Assembly (NCBI GenBank): GCA_031547595.1
Contig: JAVBRU010000079.1
Coordinates: forward strand, 1-26,735
DNA: 26,735 nucleotides
Direction: 5' to 3'
DNA from: JAVBRU01 sp031547595
GTDB lineage: Bacteria > Bacillota > Clostridia > Christensenellales > Aristaeellaceae
Shown: positions 1 to 6,697 of the stretch, in pieces
Position numbering within the stretch: the stretch's first letter is position 1
How the letters are laid out: every line of letters starts with the position of its first letter
Made by a program: the position numbers and the translations under genes
Notes under the pieces: model-generated
Database searches by the model: none
The model's input: the letters and a program-made list of their open reading frames with translations, nothing else
What the model was told of the DNA's origin: nothing

Positions 1-413
1 TCGTCATCTGCCACAGTGATGGTGACACGGGAAGCGCCCTCTACCACGTGGTAGTTGGTCAGGATGTGGCCATAGCTACTGATCACAACGCCAGAGCCCG
101 TAGCAGACAGCGACTCGCGGGATTCCTGCTGCTGCTGACGGCCATCAAAGCCATAGCCGTAAGAGAAGGAGCGCGAGGTGGTGGTCACATAGTTGTTGAC
201 GCCCACAATGCTGTTGCGCACCTTGTTAGAAACTTCTGTGAAGGGGCTGGATACCTTGGATGCGTCGGTGGTGGTGTTGATGATGGAATTGATCTCGTCC
301 TGGCTGATCACGCCGGTGCTGGCACCAGCGCCTGTGATCCAAACCGTGCCGAAAATCATAACAGCAGTCAACGCAACAGCCACAACGCCCATCCACTTGC
401 TGGATTTTTTCAT
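1..413 (-). CDS. HtrA/DegP-like trypsin-like serine protease, N-terminal part (runs off window)
   Basis: This is the first 137 codons of an S1C serine protease; the rest lies beyond base 1. The start is fixed by an AGGAGG ribosome binding site just upstream of ATG 413. Residues 1-7 are basic (MKKSSKW), and a hydrophobic anchor covers about residues 8-29, so the protein is probably tethered with its protease domain outside the cell. A Ser/Thr-rich linker is followed by the start of the protease domain, with SGVVIS and then TNYHVVE, where His122 is the expected catalytic histidine. The catalytic Asp, Ser and any PDZ domain are outside the window. Family knowledge: such proteins degrade misfolded envelope proteins. 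The family is clear from the His motif; the exact paralogue (HtrA, HtrB, YyxA-like) is not. Confidence 0.88.
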   Translation of the reverse strand, partial: MKKSSKWMGVVAVALTAVMIFGTVWITGAGASTGVISQDEINSIINTTTDASKVSSPFTEVSNKVRNSIVGVNNYVTTTSRSFSYGYGFDGRQQQQESRESLSATGSGVVISSYGHILTNYHVVEGASRVTITVADD

Positions 414-446
414 ACAGATTGCCTCCTATAATCGTAAGATGTAATT

Positions 447-455
447 AGTATAGCA
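447..455 (-). promoter_or_regulatory. Possible extended -10 promoter of the HtrA-like gene
   Basis: On the minus strand TGCTATACT fits an extended -10 element (TGnTATAAT) and lies 34 bp before the HtrA start codon. No good -35 hexamer is seen 17 bp further upstream, which is tolerated in extended -10 promoters. A second TATACT occurs at 479-484. Confidence 0.45.
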
Positions 456-489
456 CGCTCTTGCCTTGCTACACCTTGAGTATAAACAA

Positions 490-568
490 AAAATTTAGCC
501 AAATTTTGAACAGATCATGAATGTTATGCAATAAATTTGAAACACTGCAACATCTAAAATTTAACCAA
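490..568. repeat. AT-rich direct repeat pair in the divergent intergenic region
   Basis: AAAATTTAGCCAA at 490-502 and AAAATTTAACCAA at 556-568 match in 12 of 13 positions and are 66 bp apart. The first copy is also half of a small inverted repeat (AAAATTT-agcc-AAATTTT). They lie between the divergent HtrA-like and PII-like genes and could be regulator sites, but AT-rich sequence makes chance matches easy. Confidence 0.3.
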
Positions 569-667
569 TAAATCGTTGCTATTTCCGTCAGTTTTACCCT
601 TGAATTTCTTTCTGCGTGAAATTACAATGGTCTGGTTCTATATTCCACTTTTAGAGGAGGGGAAACC

Positions 668-1009
668 ATGCAGTTATTGGTATTGGTGCTCAACCAGACA
701 GAGCATCTGGAGCATTTGCTGTCTGAGCTTGCCGCGCAGGGAATCCGCGGCGCCACTGTGCTGAGCAGCACCGGGATGGCGCGCATCCTGTGCGAGGAGG
801 AGGACAGCTTTCTCTTTGGCGGCCTTCGAAGCATCTTGAATCCCGAACGCAAGACCAGCAAAACGCTGTTTATCGTGCTGAGCGACGAGCAGGTGCAGCT
901 GGCGCGTTCCATTGTTAATCAGGTGACCGGTGGCTTTGACAAGCCCGATACCGGCATTATGTTCTCTGTGCCCACATTACTTACGGAAGGACTGGACAAG
1001 CACCAATGA
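668..1009 (+). CDS. PII-like small signalling protein (GlnB-like fold)
   Basis: A 113-residue protein starting at ATG 668 with a strong AGAGGAGGGG ribosome binding site. Length and pattern fit the PII-like superfamily: a hydrophobic first strand (QLLVLVLNQ), a helix (HLEHLLSELAAQG), a second strand (GATVLSST), a variable loop at about residues 40-60, then a second babb unit (KTLFIVLSDEQVQLARSIVNQV) ending in DTGIMFSVPT, close to the late PII strand motif. The uridylylated Tyr and ATP-loop signature of classical GlnB are not evident, so this is PII-like rather than nitrogen PII. Its stop overlaps the next start by four bases (ATGA), which implies translational coupling with the antiporter. Family knowledge: PII-type proteins often regulate an adjacent transporter. 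Regulation of this antiporter is inferred. The assignment rests on my reading of the fold pattern, not a search. Confidence 0.65.
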   Translation: MQLLVLVLNQTEHLEHLLSELAAQGIRGATVLSSTGMARILCEEEDSFLFGGLRSILNPERKTSKTLFIVLSDEQVQLARSIVNQVTGGFDKPDTGIMFSVPTLLTEGLDKHQ

Positions 1010-2199
1010 ACATCCTGCTGACCATTGCCATCGCCATGGCCGCCGGGCTGCTGGTCAGCCGCCTGGCGCGGCTGATTCATTTGCCCAACGTGACGGCTTT
1101 CCTGATCGCAGGGCTGATCATCGGCCCCTGTGCGAGCAACCTTGTCACCAAAGAGCAGGCCGAGGCAATGCAGGTTATTTCTCAAGCGGCACTGGGCTTT
1201 ATCGCCTTTGCCATCGGCGGGGAGTTCCGCCTGGATTATCTAAAAAAAATCGGCAAGGCACCGCTGACCATCACCCTTTTTCAGGGCCTGGCCACCGCTC
1301 TATTGATTGATGTGGGGCTGATTGCCCTGGGCTTTGATGTGCCCATATCGCTGCTGCTGGGTGCAATTGGCTTAGCCACCGCGCCTGCCGCCACGCTGAT
1401 GGTGGTGCGCCAGTACAAGGCGAAGGGGCCGGTGACCAGCATGCTTTTGCCCGTTGTGGCCATGGACGACGCGCTGGGGCTGATGGTGTTCAGCCTGTCC
1501 GCATCGGTGGCGCAGGCGCTGCTGGGCGGCGAAATGACGGTGAACAGCATGCTGGTGACCCCGCTGATTGAGATTGTTGGCTCGCTGGCGCTCGGCGCTG
1601 CGCTGGGCTTTGTGCTGGGCTTCATCAGCCGCTTTTTCGCCTCGCGCGGCAACAAGCTGGCGCTGGCCATTGCCGCCGTGCTGGCCGGGGTGGGCCTTTG
1701 CGAAATGCTGGGGCTGTCCTCGCTGCTGGTATGCATGATGATTGGCGCGGTGATGGTGAACATCAGCGGGCAGAGCGAAGCGATTTTGGAGCAGAGCGAC
1801 CGCTTCACCCCGCCGTTGTTCCTGCTGTTTTTTGTGCTGTCCGGCGTAGAGCTGGATTTGACTGTGCTGCCCACGGTGGGGTTGATGGGCATTGCCTATC
1901 TGCTGCTGCGCGCGCTTGGCAAATGGTCGGGCACGCTGCTGGGCGCAAAGGCCGTGCATGCCGATCAGAACATACAAAAATATCTGGGGCTGACGCTGTT
2001 GCCCCAGGCCGGTGTGGCCATTGGTATGGCGAACATGACCGCAGCGCGCTTCCCCACCCTCGGCACACAAATCAGCACCATTGTGCTGGCAGGCACGCTG
2101 GTGCTGGAGTTGGTTGGCCCTGTGATCACTATGATCGCCCTCACCAAGGCCGGCGAAATCAAAGCGCCGGACAAGGCGAAGGCCGCCGTCAAGGCATAA
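1006..2199 (+). CDS. CPA2-type cation/proton antiporter
   Basis: A 397-residue, highly hydrophobic protein with about 12-13 membrane segments from end to end. The paired aspartates Asp154-Asp155 in VVAMDDALGLM match the ion-binding DD motif of electrogenic Na+/H+ antiporters such as NapA. The preceding TAPAATLMVVRQ segment is typical of the same discontinuous helix region. There is no C-terminal TrkA-N/RCK domain, which Kef-type members often carry, so any regulation must come from elsewhere. The overlapping upstream PII-like gene is the obvious candidate. The start codon overlaps the stop of that gene. The 3' end overlaps the 3' end of the convergent MATE gene by 11 bp. The transported ion (Na+, K+ or other) cannot be read from sequence. 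Confidence 0.85.
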   Translation: MNILLTIAIAMAAGLLVSRLARLIHLPNVTAFLIAGLIIGPCASNLVTKEQAEAMQVISQAALGFIAFAIGGEFRLDYLKKIGKAPLTITLFQGLATALLIDVGLIALGFDVPISLLLGAIGLATAPAATLMVVRQYKAKGPVTSMLLPVVAMDDALGLMVFSLSASVAQALLGGEMTVNSMLVTPLIEIVGSLALGAALGFVLGFISRFFASRGNKLALAIAAVLAGVGLCEMLGLSSLLVCMMIGAVMVNISGQSEAILEQSDRFTPPLFLLFFVLSGVELDLTVLPTVGLMGIAYLLLRALGKWSGTLLGAKAVHADQNIQKYLGLTLLPQAGVAIGMANMTAARFPTLGTQISTIVLAGTLVLELVGPVITMIALTKAGEIKAPDKAKAAVKA

Positions 2200-3565
2200 T
2201 CTGTTCTTCTGTCAGTACCCGCTGCTGCGCTTCATAAAAGCGCAGCATTTTTTTGAGTTCGTAAATAAACACCGGCACCAGCATGGCCGAGGCCGCCACC
2301 CACGCCAGCGGGTTGGCGAAGCACGCGCCTGTGAAGCCAAAGGGCGGGATCAGCAGCCACACCACCAGCAGCCGCGCGATCATCTCGCATACCCCTGCAA
2401 ACATCGCCAGGCTGGAGTACCCGAGGCCCTGCAGGGAGCTGCGGTAGATAAAGATGCACGCAAGCGCGGGATAGCATGCCGCGTTCATTATCAGGAACTG
2501 CCGCGACATATCCAATACCGTGGAGTCCTGGATGGAAAAAACAATTTCTATCAAACCCCGGCCAAAGAAAAATGCCAGCAAAAACGCGATCACGGTGTAG
2601 ATCATCGCCACCAGCGTGACCTGCTTCATGCCCTGCTTGATGCGCGGAATCTGCCGCGCGCCGTAGTTTTGCCCGCAGAAGGTGGCCATGGCGATGCCCA
2701 TGGTGTCCATCGGCGCGGCCAGTATGTTTTGCACGCGGCTGCCTGCCGAAATGGCAGTGACCGCCATCGTGCCAAGGCCGTTCACCGCGCTTTGCAGCAC
2801 CACCGAGCCAATGGCCGTGATGGCAGATTGCAGCCCCATCGGGATGCCGCTGCTGAGCAGCCGTTTGCCATAGGCCCAGTCAAACTGCATGTCTCCCTTT
2901 TCCATGCGCAAAATGGGGAATTTTTTGCTGATGTATACCAAACACAAAAGACCCGATATCAGCTGCGCAATCACCGTGGCGTACGCCGCGCCCTCCACAC
3001 CCATTTTGAGGGCGGCAATAAAGGTGATATCCAGCACCACGTTGATCACGCAGGCGATCACCAGGAAATACAGCGGCGTGCGGCTCTCGCCCAGCGCGCG
3101 CAGGATGGCGGCCAGCACGTTATACAAAACCAGCGAAAACATGCCCAGGAAAATGATATAAATATAAGAAAATGACGCGTCAAAAATATCCTCCGGCGTG
3201 TTCAGCAGCCGCAGCACATCGTCGGTAAAAAACGCCATCAGCGCCGTCATGATCACCGTGATAATAATGCTCCAATAAATGCAGTTGGCCACGTTCTTGC
3301 GCACGCCGCGCATATCGCCCGCGCCAAAGTCCTGCGCGATGGGCACGGAAAACCCGGCGCACACGCCCAGCACAAAGCCCAGCACCATGAAGTTAATGGC
3401 ACCGGTAGCACCCACCGCAGCGAATGCGTCGGAATTGATATACCGGCCTACCACGATGGCATCGGCCAGGTTGTACATCTGCTGAAAAAGATTGCCAATC
3501 AATAGCGGCAGCGCAAAGCTGCCAATGCGCTTGATGGGGCTGCCTGTGAGCAAGCTTCGTGCCAT
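2189..3565 (-). CDS. MATE family multidrug/toxin efflux transporter
   Basis: A 458-residue protein with about 12 membrane segments, the usual MATE size. The N-terminus LLTGSPIKRIGSFALPLL followed by NLFQQMYNLADAIVVGRY is the classic MatE start, and a second MatE repeat begins near residue 225 (GIPMGLQSAITAIGSVVLQ). It exchanges Na+ or H+ for organic cations at the cytoplasmic membrane. I chose ATG 3565 because GGAGG precedes it at good spacing and a promoter lies just upstream (3597-3624). An in-frame ATG at 3628 would lie upstream of that promoter. It converges on the antiporter gene and overlaps its stop by 11 bp. No terminator is obvious between them. The substrate is unknown. Confidence 0.92.
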   Translation of the reverse strand: MARSLLTGSPIKRIGSFALPLLIGNLFQQMYNLADAIVVGRYINSDAFAAVGATGAINFMVLGFVLGVCAGFSVPIAQDFGAGDMRGVRKNVANCIYWSIIITVIMTALMAFFTDDVLRLLNTPEDIFDASFSYIYIIFLGMFSLVLYNVLAAILRALGESRTPLYFLVIACVINVVLDITFIAALKMGVEGAAYATVIAQLISGLLCLVYISKKFPILRMEKGDMQFDWAYGKRLLSSGIPMGLQSAITAIGSVVLQSAVNGLGTMAVTAISAGSRVQNILAAPMDTMGIAMATFCGQNYGARQIPRIKQGMKQVTLVAMIYTVIAFLLAFFFGRGLIEIVFSIQDSTVLDMSRQFLIMNAACYPALACIFIYRSSLQGLGYSSLAMFAGVCEMIARLLVVWLLIPPFGFTGACFANPLAWVAASAMLVPVFIYELKKMLRFYEAQQRVLTEEQIMP

Positions 3566-3596
3566 GGTGTTCCTCCGTCCACAATCTACCCTCTGT

Positions 3597-3624
3597 ATTG
3601 TAGGCAAAGCGCCGCAAAAGTCAA
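3597..3624 (-). promoter_or_regulatory. Sigma-A promoter of the MATE gene
   Basis: On the minus strand, TTGACT (3624-3619), a 16 bp spacer and TACAAT (3602-3597) stand about 30 bp before ATG 3565. Confidence 0.65.
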
Positions 3625-3695
3625 TCATCTATTTCAACACAAAAATAAACCAAATAAATGTGTATATATCATAGAAATTGCATATGCTTCGCCCG

Positions 3696-3724
3696 TTGCA
3701 TTCTACACAAAAATATGGAATAAT
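3696..3724 (+). promoter_or_regulatory. Putative promoter of the PPK2/GH105 pair
   Basis: TTGCAT (3696-3701), a 17 bp spacer and AATAAT (3719-3724), with an overlapping TAATAT, lie 33 bp upstream of ATG 3758. The surrounding DNA is AT-rich, so the exact hexamers are uncertain. Confidence 0.5.
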
Positions 3725-3757
3725 ATAAAAGAATCAGACGTAAGGGATGGTGCAGAT

Positions 3758-4624
3758 ATGGCTTTAGACAAGTACAAGGCGGACGGCACAGGCTCCATAG
3801 CGCTTTGGCAATACAGAACGGCCGCGCCTAAAAAGGTGCGCAAGAAAAAAGATAAATTCTTAAAAAAAACGGCAGCCAACATTGCGCAGATTTCCCAGCT
3901 GCAAGAGAAGCTATATGCCGATGGCCGCGAATCGCTGATCATCGTGCTGCAGGCCATGGACGCCGCGGGCAAAGACAGCCTGATCAAGCATGTGATGACG
4001 GGCATCAATCCGCAGGGCGTGCGTGTCACCTCCTATAAGGTGCCAAGCGCCGAAGAGCTGTCTCACGATTTTTTGTGGCGCTTTATGCGGGATATGCCCG
4101 CGCGCGGCAACATCGCCATCTTCAACCGCTCTTATTACGAGGATGTGCTGGTGGTGAAGGTGCGCAAAATTTATCAATCCTACCACATGGCCGAGCGCAG
4201 TAAAGGTGACGACATCATCAAGCGCCGGTACCGCGAGATCGCGGGGTTTGAGCAATATTTGTACGATAACAGCTACCGCGTAGTCAAGCTATTCCTCAAT
4301 GTGTCCAAGGATGAACAGAAAAAACGGTTTCTGGAGCGTATCGATCAGAAGATCAAGAATTGGAAATACAGCTCGTCCGACCTCAAGGAGCGCATGCTCT
4401 GGGACGACTACCAGACTGCCTACGAGGACGCCATCAACGCCACCGCCACCCCGCTTAATCCCTGGTACATCCTGCCTGCCGACAACAAATGGTACACCCG
4501 CTATCTGGCGTCCGAGGCCATTTTGCAGGCACTCAAGAAGATCAATCCCCAGTTTCCGGAGCTGTCCGACGATGAAAGAGCGCGCCTGAGCGCCGATCAG
4601 CAAACCTTATTAAACGAACGATAA
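3758..4624 (+). CDS. Polyphosphate kinase 2 family protein (PPK2)
   Basis: A 288-residue cytoplasmic protein covering the whole PPK2 domain. The Walker A motif is MDAAGKDS with Lys72, followed by the lid-type segment GINPQGVRV. The Walker B-like IFNRSYYEDVLV is at about residues 121-132. WYILPADNKWYTRY near residue 235 is another family signature. PPK2 enzymes transfer phosphate between polyphosphate and nucleoside mono- or diphosphates; the subclass cannot be fixed by eye. The N-terminal 30 residues are basic, which is common in the family. AAGGGATGG upstream acts as the ribosome binding site. The GH105 gene begins 16 bp after the stop codon with its own ribosome binding site, so they are probably co-transcribed. 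Confidence 0.92.
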   Translation: MALDKYKADGTGSIALWQYRTAAPKKVRKKKDKFLKKTAANIAQISQLQEKLYADGRESLIIVLQAMDAAGKDSLIKHVMTGINPQGVRVTSYKVPSAEELSHDFLWRFMRDMPARGNIAIFNRSYYEDVLVVKVRKIYQSYHMAERSKGDDIIKRRYREIAGFEQYLYDNSYRVVKLFLNVSKDEQKKRFLERIDQKIKNWKYSSSDLKERMLWDDYQTAYEDAINATATPLNPWYILPADNKWYTRYLASEAILQALKKINPQFPELSDDERARLSADQQTLLNER

Positions 4625-4640
4625 CGGAGGATTTTTACCC

Positions 4641-5738
4641 ATGAGCAAGCCCACCTGCAACCAATGGCACATCAAAATGGCGGACAGCCAGATGGAACGT
4701 ATGCCGCTGCTTGACAAACGCTGGTCCTACGATTACGGTGTGGTCTGGAACGGCTTTGTGGCGCTGTATGAGATCACCGGCGAGCAAAAATATTTTGACT
4801 ACATCAAAAACGGTATCGATTCTTTCGTCGCGGAGGACGGCTCCATCCGCGATTATACCTATACAGATTTTAACCTCGATTATGTGAACAACGGCAAGCT
4901 GTGCCTGTATTTGCTGGATAAAACGGGCGAGCAGAAATACCGCCTGGCGGCGGATATGCTGTTTGACCAGTTAAAGCATCAGCCGCGCACCCCGGAGGGC
5001 GGCTATTGGCACAAAAAAATCTATCCCGAACAGATGTGGCTGGACGGCATCTATATGGCCGAGCCTTTCTATGCCCGCTACGCCGTCCTAAACAACCTGC
5101 CCGAAAAACTGCATGACGTCGCCCAGCAGATCATCCTGTGCTATGAGCATACCTTCGACCCTGCAACCGGCCTCAACCGCCATGCCTGGGACGCCGCCCG
5201 CGTGCAGCCCTGGGCAGACAAGCAGACCGGCCTCTCCCAGCACGCCTGGGGGCGCGCCATGGGCTGGTATATGGCGGCGCTGGCTGATGTGCTGGATTAT
5301 TTCCCCGAAGGCCAGAGCGACCTGCCCCGCCTCAAGCAAATCTACCTCAGCGTAGCCACTTCGCTCCAAAGCATTCAGGACGAAAAAACCGGCGTGTGGT
5401 ATCAGGTGCTCGATTGCCCACACCGCGCCGGCAACTACCTCGAATCCTCCTGCTCCGCGCTGATCACCTACTCCCTCGCCAAGGGCGCACGCAAGGGCTA
5501 TTTGCCCGCATCCTTTATGGACAGCGCCAGGCGTGCCTATGCCGGCATCATTGAGCAGTTTATTGAGGTGTATAAGGATCAGGCCATAATTAATAAAGCC
5601 TGTCAGGTGGCAGGGCTTGGCGGCAACAACGGCCGCGACGGTTCCTTCGAATATTATATGAGCGAACCCATTATCATGAACGACCTCAAGGCGATCGGCG
5701 CGTTTATTCAGGCAGCGGCGGAGATTGAGGGAAGATAG
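4641..5738 (+). CDS. Glycoside hydrolase family 105 (unsaturated rhamnogalacturonyl/glucuronyl hydrolase)
   Basis: A 365-residue protein without a signal peptide, matching YteR/YesR-type enzymes in length and pattern. They remove the 4,5-unsaturated uronic acid from oligosaccharides left by pectin lyases, inside the cell. MWLDGIYMAEPF contains Asp135, the expected catalytic acid position. SQHAWGRAMGWY (His201 onwards) is the second conserved active-site segment, and the repeated helical pairs (e.g. ITGEQKYFDYIKNG, KTGEQKYRLAADML) fit the alpha/alpha six-barrel. CGGAGG sits 11 bp before the ATG. There are no pectate lyase, transporter or rhamnose genes in this window, so the usual pectin locus is absent here. 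Pairing with PPK2 looks incidental. The substrate (rhamnogalacturonan or other) is not determined. Confidence 0.9.
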   Translation: MSKPTCNQWHIKMADSQMERMPLLDKRWSYDYGVVWNGFVALYEITGEQKYFDYIKNGIDSFVAEDGSIRDYTYTDFNLDYVNNGKLCLYLLDKTGEQKYRLAADMLFDQLKHQPRTPEGGYWHKKIYPEQMWLDGIYMAEPFYARYAVLNNLPEKLHDVAQQIILCYEHTFDPATGLNRHAWDAARVQPWADKQTGLSQHAWGRAMGWYMAALADVLDYFPEGQSDLPRLKQIYLSVATSLQSIQDEKTGVWYQVLDCPHRAGNYLESSCSALITYSLAKGARKGYLPASFMDSARRAYAGIIEQFIEVYKDQAIINKACQVAGLGGNNGRDGSFEYYMSEPIIMNDLKAIGAFIQAAAEIEGR

Positions 5739-5765
5739 GGAGGGAACGCGGTGGGCGGGCTACGC

Positions 5766-5814
5766 GGGGGCTTCCCGCCCCCGGCCCCCCTCGGCAGGAG
5801 ACCAGATCTCCTGC
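5766..5814. repeat. GC-rich double-hairpin element
   Basis: Two adjacent perfect hairpins: GGGGGC-ttccc-GCCCCC (5766-5782) and GCAGGAGA-ccaga-TCTCCTGC (5794-5814). The composition contrasts sharply with the bases downstream. The layout resembles dispersed palindromic units seen between operons in clostridial genomes, but I cannot show copies elsewhere from this window. It could also act as a 3' end processing or stabilising structure for the PPK2/GH105 transcript. Confidence 0.5.
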
Positions 5815-5863
5815 ACCTCGGTTTTGTATCCATTTTTGATACTTGAGTGCATGTGCGGGATGG

Positions 5864-5923
5864 AAAAAACGCTGTGGATAGCCTTTGGAATGCAAGCGTT
5901 CCACGGCCACCATAGCGTTTTTT
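5864..5923. terminator. Possible terminator with a long structured loop
   Basis: AAAAAACGCT (5864-5873) pairs perfectly with AGCGTTTTTT (5914-5923), ending in a T-run on the plus strand. GTGG/CCAC extends the stem with a bulge, and TGGAA/TTCCA forms an inner hairpin. The 40-base loop is long for a classical intrinsic terminator. It lies between the GH105 gene and the next transcription unit. Confidence 0.45.
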
Positions 5924-5985
5924 CTGTCATCGCGATGCCACTGCCCGCGCACCTAGAAAATCAAATCACAAAGGAGGCGGTTCCC

Positions 5986-6069
5986 TTGGTGCATTTGTGC
6001 AAAACCAAAGCAGCATTGGTAACAATTTGCTTTGGCATAGGCATGATACACGCATTTGTAGGTTTTTAA
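5986..6069 (+). CDS. Candidate 27-residue single-span membrane peptide
   Basis: A TTG at 5986 is preceded by AAAGGAGGCGG with ideal spacing (8 bases after GGAGG); the next codon is GTG, an alternative start. It would encode a peptide with a short polar start (MVHLCKTKAA), then a hydrophobic run (LVTICFGIGMIHAFVGF) long enough to span the membrane, with a TAA stop. The near-perfect ribosome binding site in an otherwise non-coding gap is the main support, together with the coherent hydrophobic C-terminal half. No family is recognised. It could be a chance frame, a leader peptide or a small membrane protein. Transcription would have to come from 5830-5960, where I see no strong promoter. Confidence 0.45.
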   Translation: MVHLCKTKAALVTICFGIGMIHAFVGF

Positions 6070-6109
6070 AGCGAACGCAAACAATTTTGCTGCCAATCCC
6101 AGGTATTGC

Positions 6110-6137
6110 TTGCACTCAGCGCGGATTCATGTATAAT
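6110..6137 (+). promoter_or_regulatory. Promoter of the hypothetical/YitT operon
   Basis: TTGCAC (6110-6115), a 16 bp spacer and a perfect TATAAT (6132-6137) stand 26 bp upstream of ATG 6164, leaving room for the AAGGAG ribosome binding site at 6151-6156. Confidence 0.7.
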
Positions 6138-6163
6138 GGAAGCATAAAATAAGGAGCGTGTGT

Positions 6164-6697
6164 ATGAACCCGCTGTACATCGTCCACTATTGCCATCCTG
6201 ATTGTACCCCGCTGCAAAGCATCACCCGGCTGCCGGAGGCGGAAGCCTATGCCCTGGCGCGGGCACTGGCCAAAAAGAGCCAGGATACCGCCTTTGGCCG
6301 CATGGCGGATTTTGTGCATTATTATCCCCTGCGCATCCGCACCGAGCAATGGCTGTACGGGCATTTTCTTGCCCTGGGCGGCGAGCCTGTCACCTCGCAT
6401 CCCCTGTATTTTGTGCTGCAGGGTAGCGATTATCTGGACGCATGGTTTGGCCGGGGTGGGGCGACCCGCCTGTCGCTTTATGATATTGATGCCCGGCACA
6501 TCAGCTTTACATTGGGGGATAGTATGTCCAAGATGGACAAGCCGGAACGGCAAGACCCGCTCAGCAAGGGTGAACTGCTTGCGCGGGTGGATGCTGCGGG
6601 CGGGGCGGATGCCTTTTTGGCATCACTGAAGCCAACCTATAATTATGTGGAAGCCCAGCTGTGGGATGACCGCTATGTGAAAGGGCAAACCGAATGA
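6164..6697 (+). CDS. Conserved hypothetical protein
   Basis: A 177-residue soluble protein. ATG 6164 is chosen because AAGGAG ends 7 bases before it. I do not recognise a named domain, but the sequence has the look of a conserved clostridial family: an N-terminal YIVHYCHPDC, a central ADFVHYYPLRIRTEQWLYG, HPLYFVLQGSDYLDAWF, then DIDARHISFTLGDSM and a C-terminal YNYVEAQLWDDRYV. The many invariant-looking aromatic residues and the HYCHPDC cluster hint at ligand or metal binding, which is only an inference. It has no signal peptide or membrane segment. Its stop overlaps the YitT start by four bases (ATGA), so the two are translationally coupled. Confidence 0.8.
   Translation: MNPLYIVHYCHPDCTPLQSITRLPEAEAYALARALAKKSQDTAFGRMADFVHYYPLRIRTEQWLYGHFLALGGEPVTSHPLYFVLQGSDYLDAWFGRGGATRLSLYDIDARHISFTLGDSMSKMDKPERQDPLSKGELLARVDAAGGADAFLASLKPTYNYVEAQLWDDRYVKGQTE

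Larger units (their letters stand above)
5739..5985. other. Intergenic stretch after the GH105 gene
   Basis: The first 90 bases are very GC-rich and hold two tandem hairpins (see 5766-5814). The next 100 bases are ordinary in composition and hold the long-loop hairpin at 5864-5923. Reading frames across this stretch lack a ribosome binding site and do not look coding. Confidence 0.6.

Noticed and set aside
1281..2070. Two long minus-strand frames of 203 and 232 codons
   Set aside because: Both are antisense shadows of the antiporter gene with low-complexity composition and no ribosome binding site.
3566..3628. Longer MATE start at ATG 3628
   Set aside because: It lies upstream of a good promoter and lacks a ribosome binding site; the 3565 start has GGAGG and the conserved N-terminus.
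5725..5985. Upstream extension of the 27-residue frame (total 114 codons)
   Set aside because: The extension runs through the GC-rich hairpins with no ribosome binding site and no coding character; only the last 27 codons have support.
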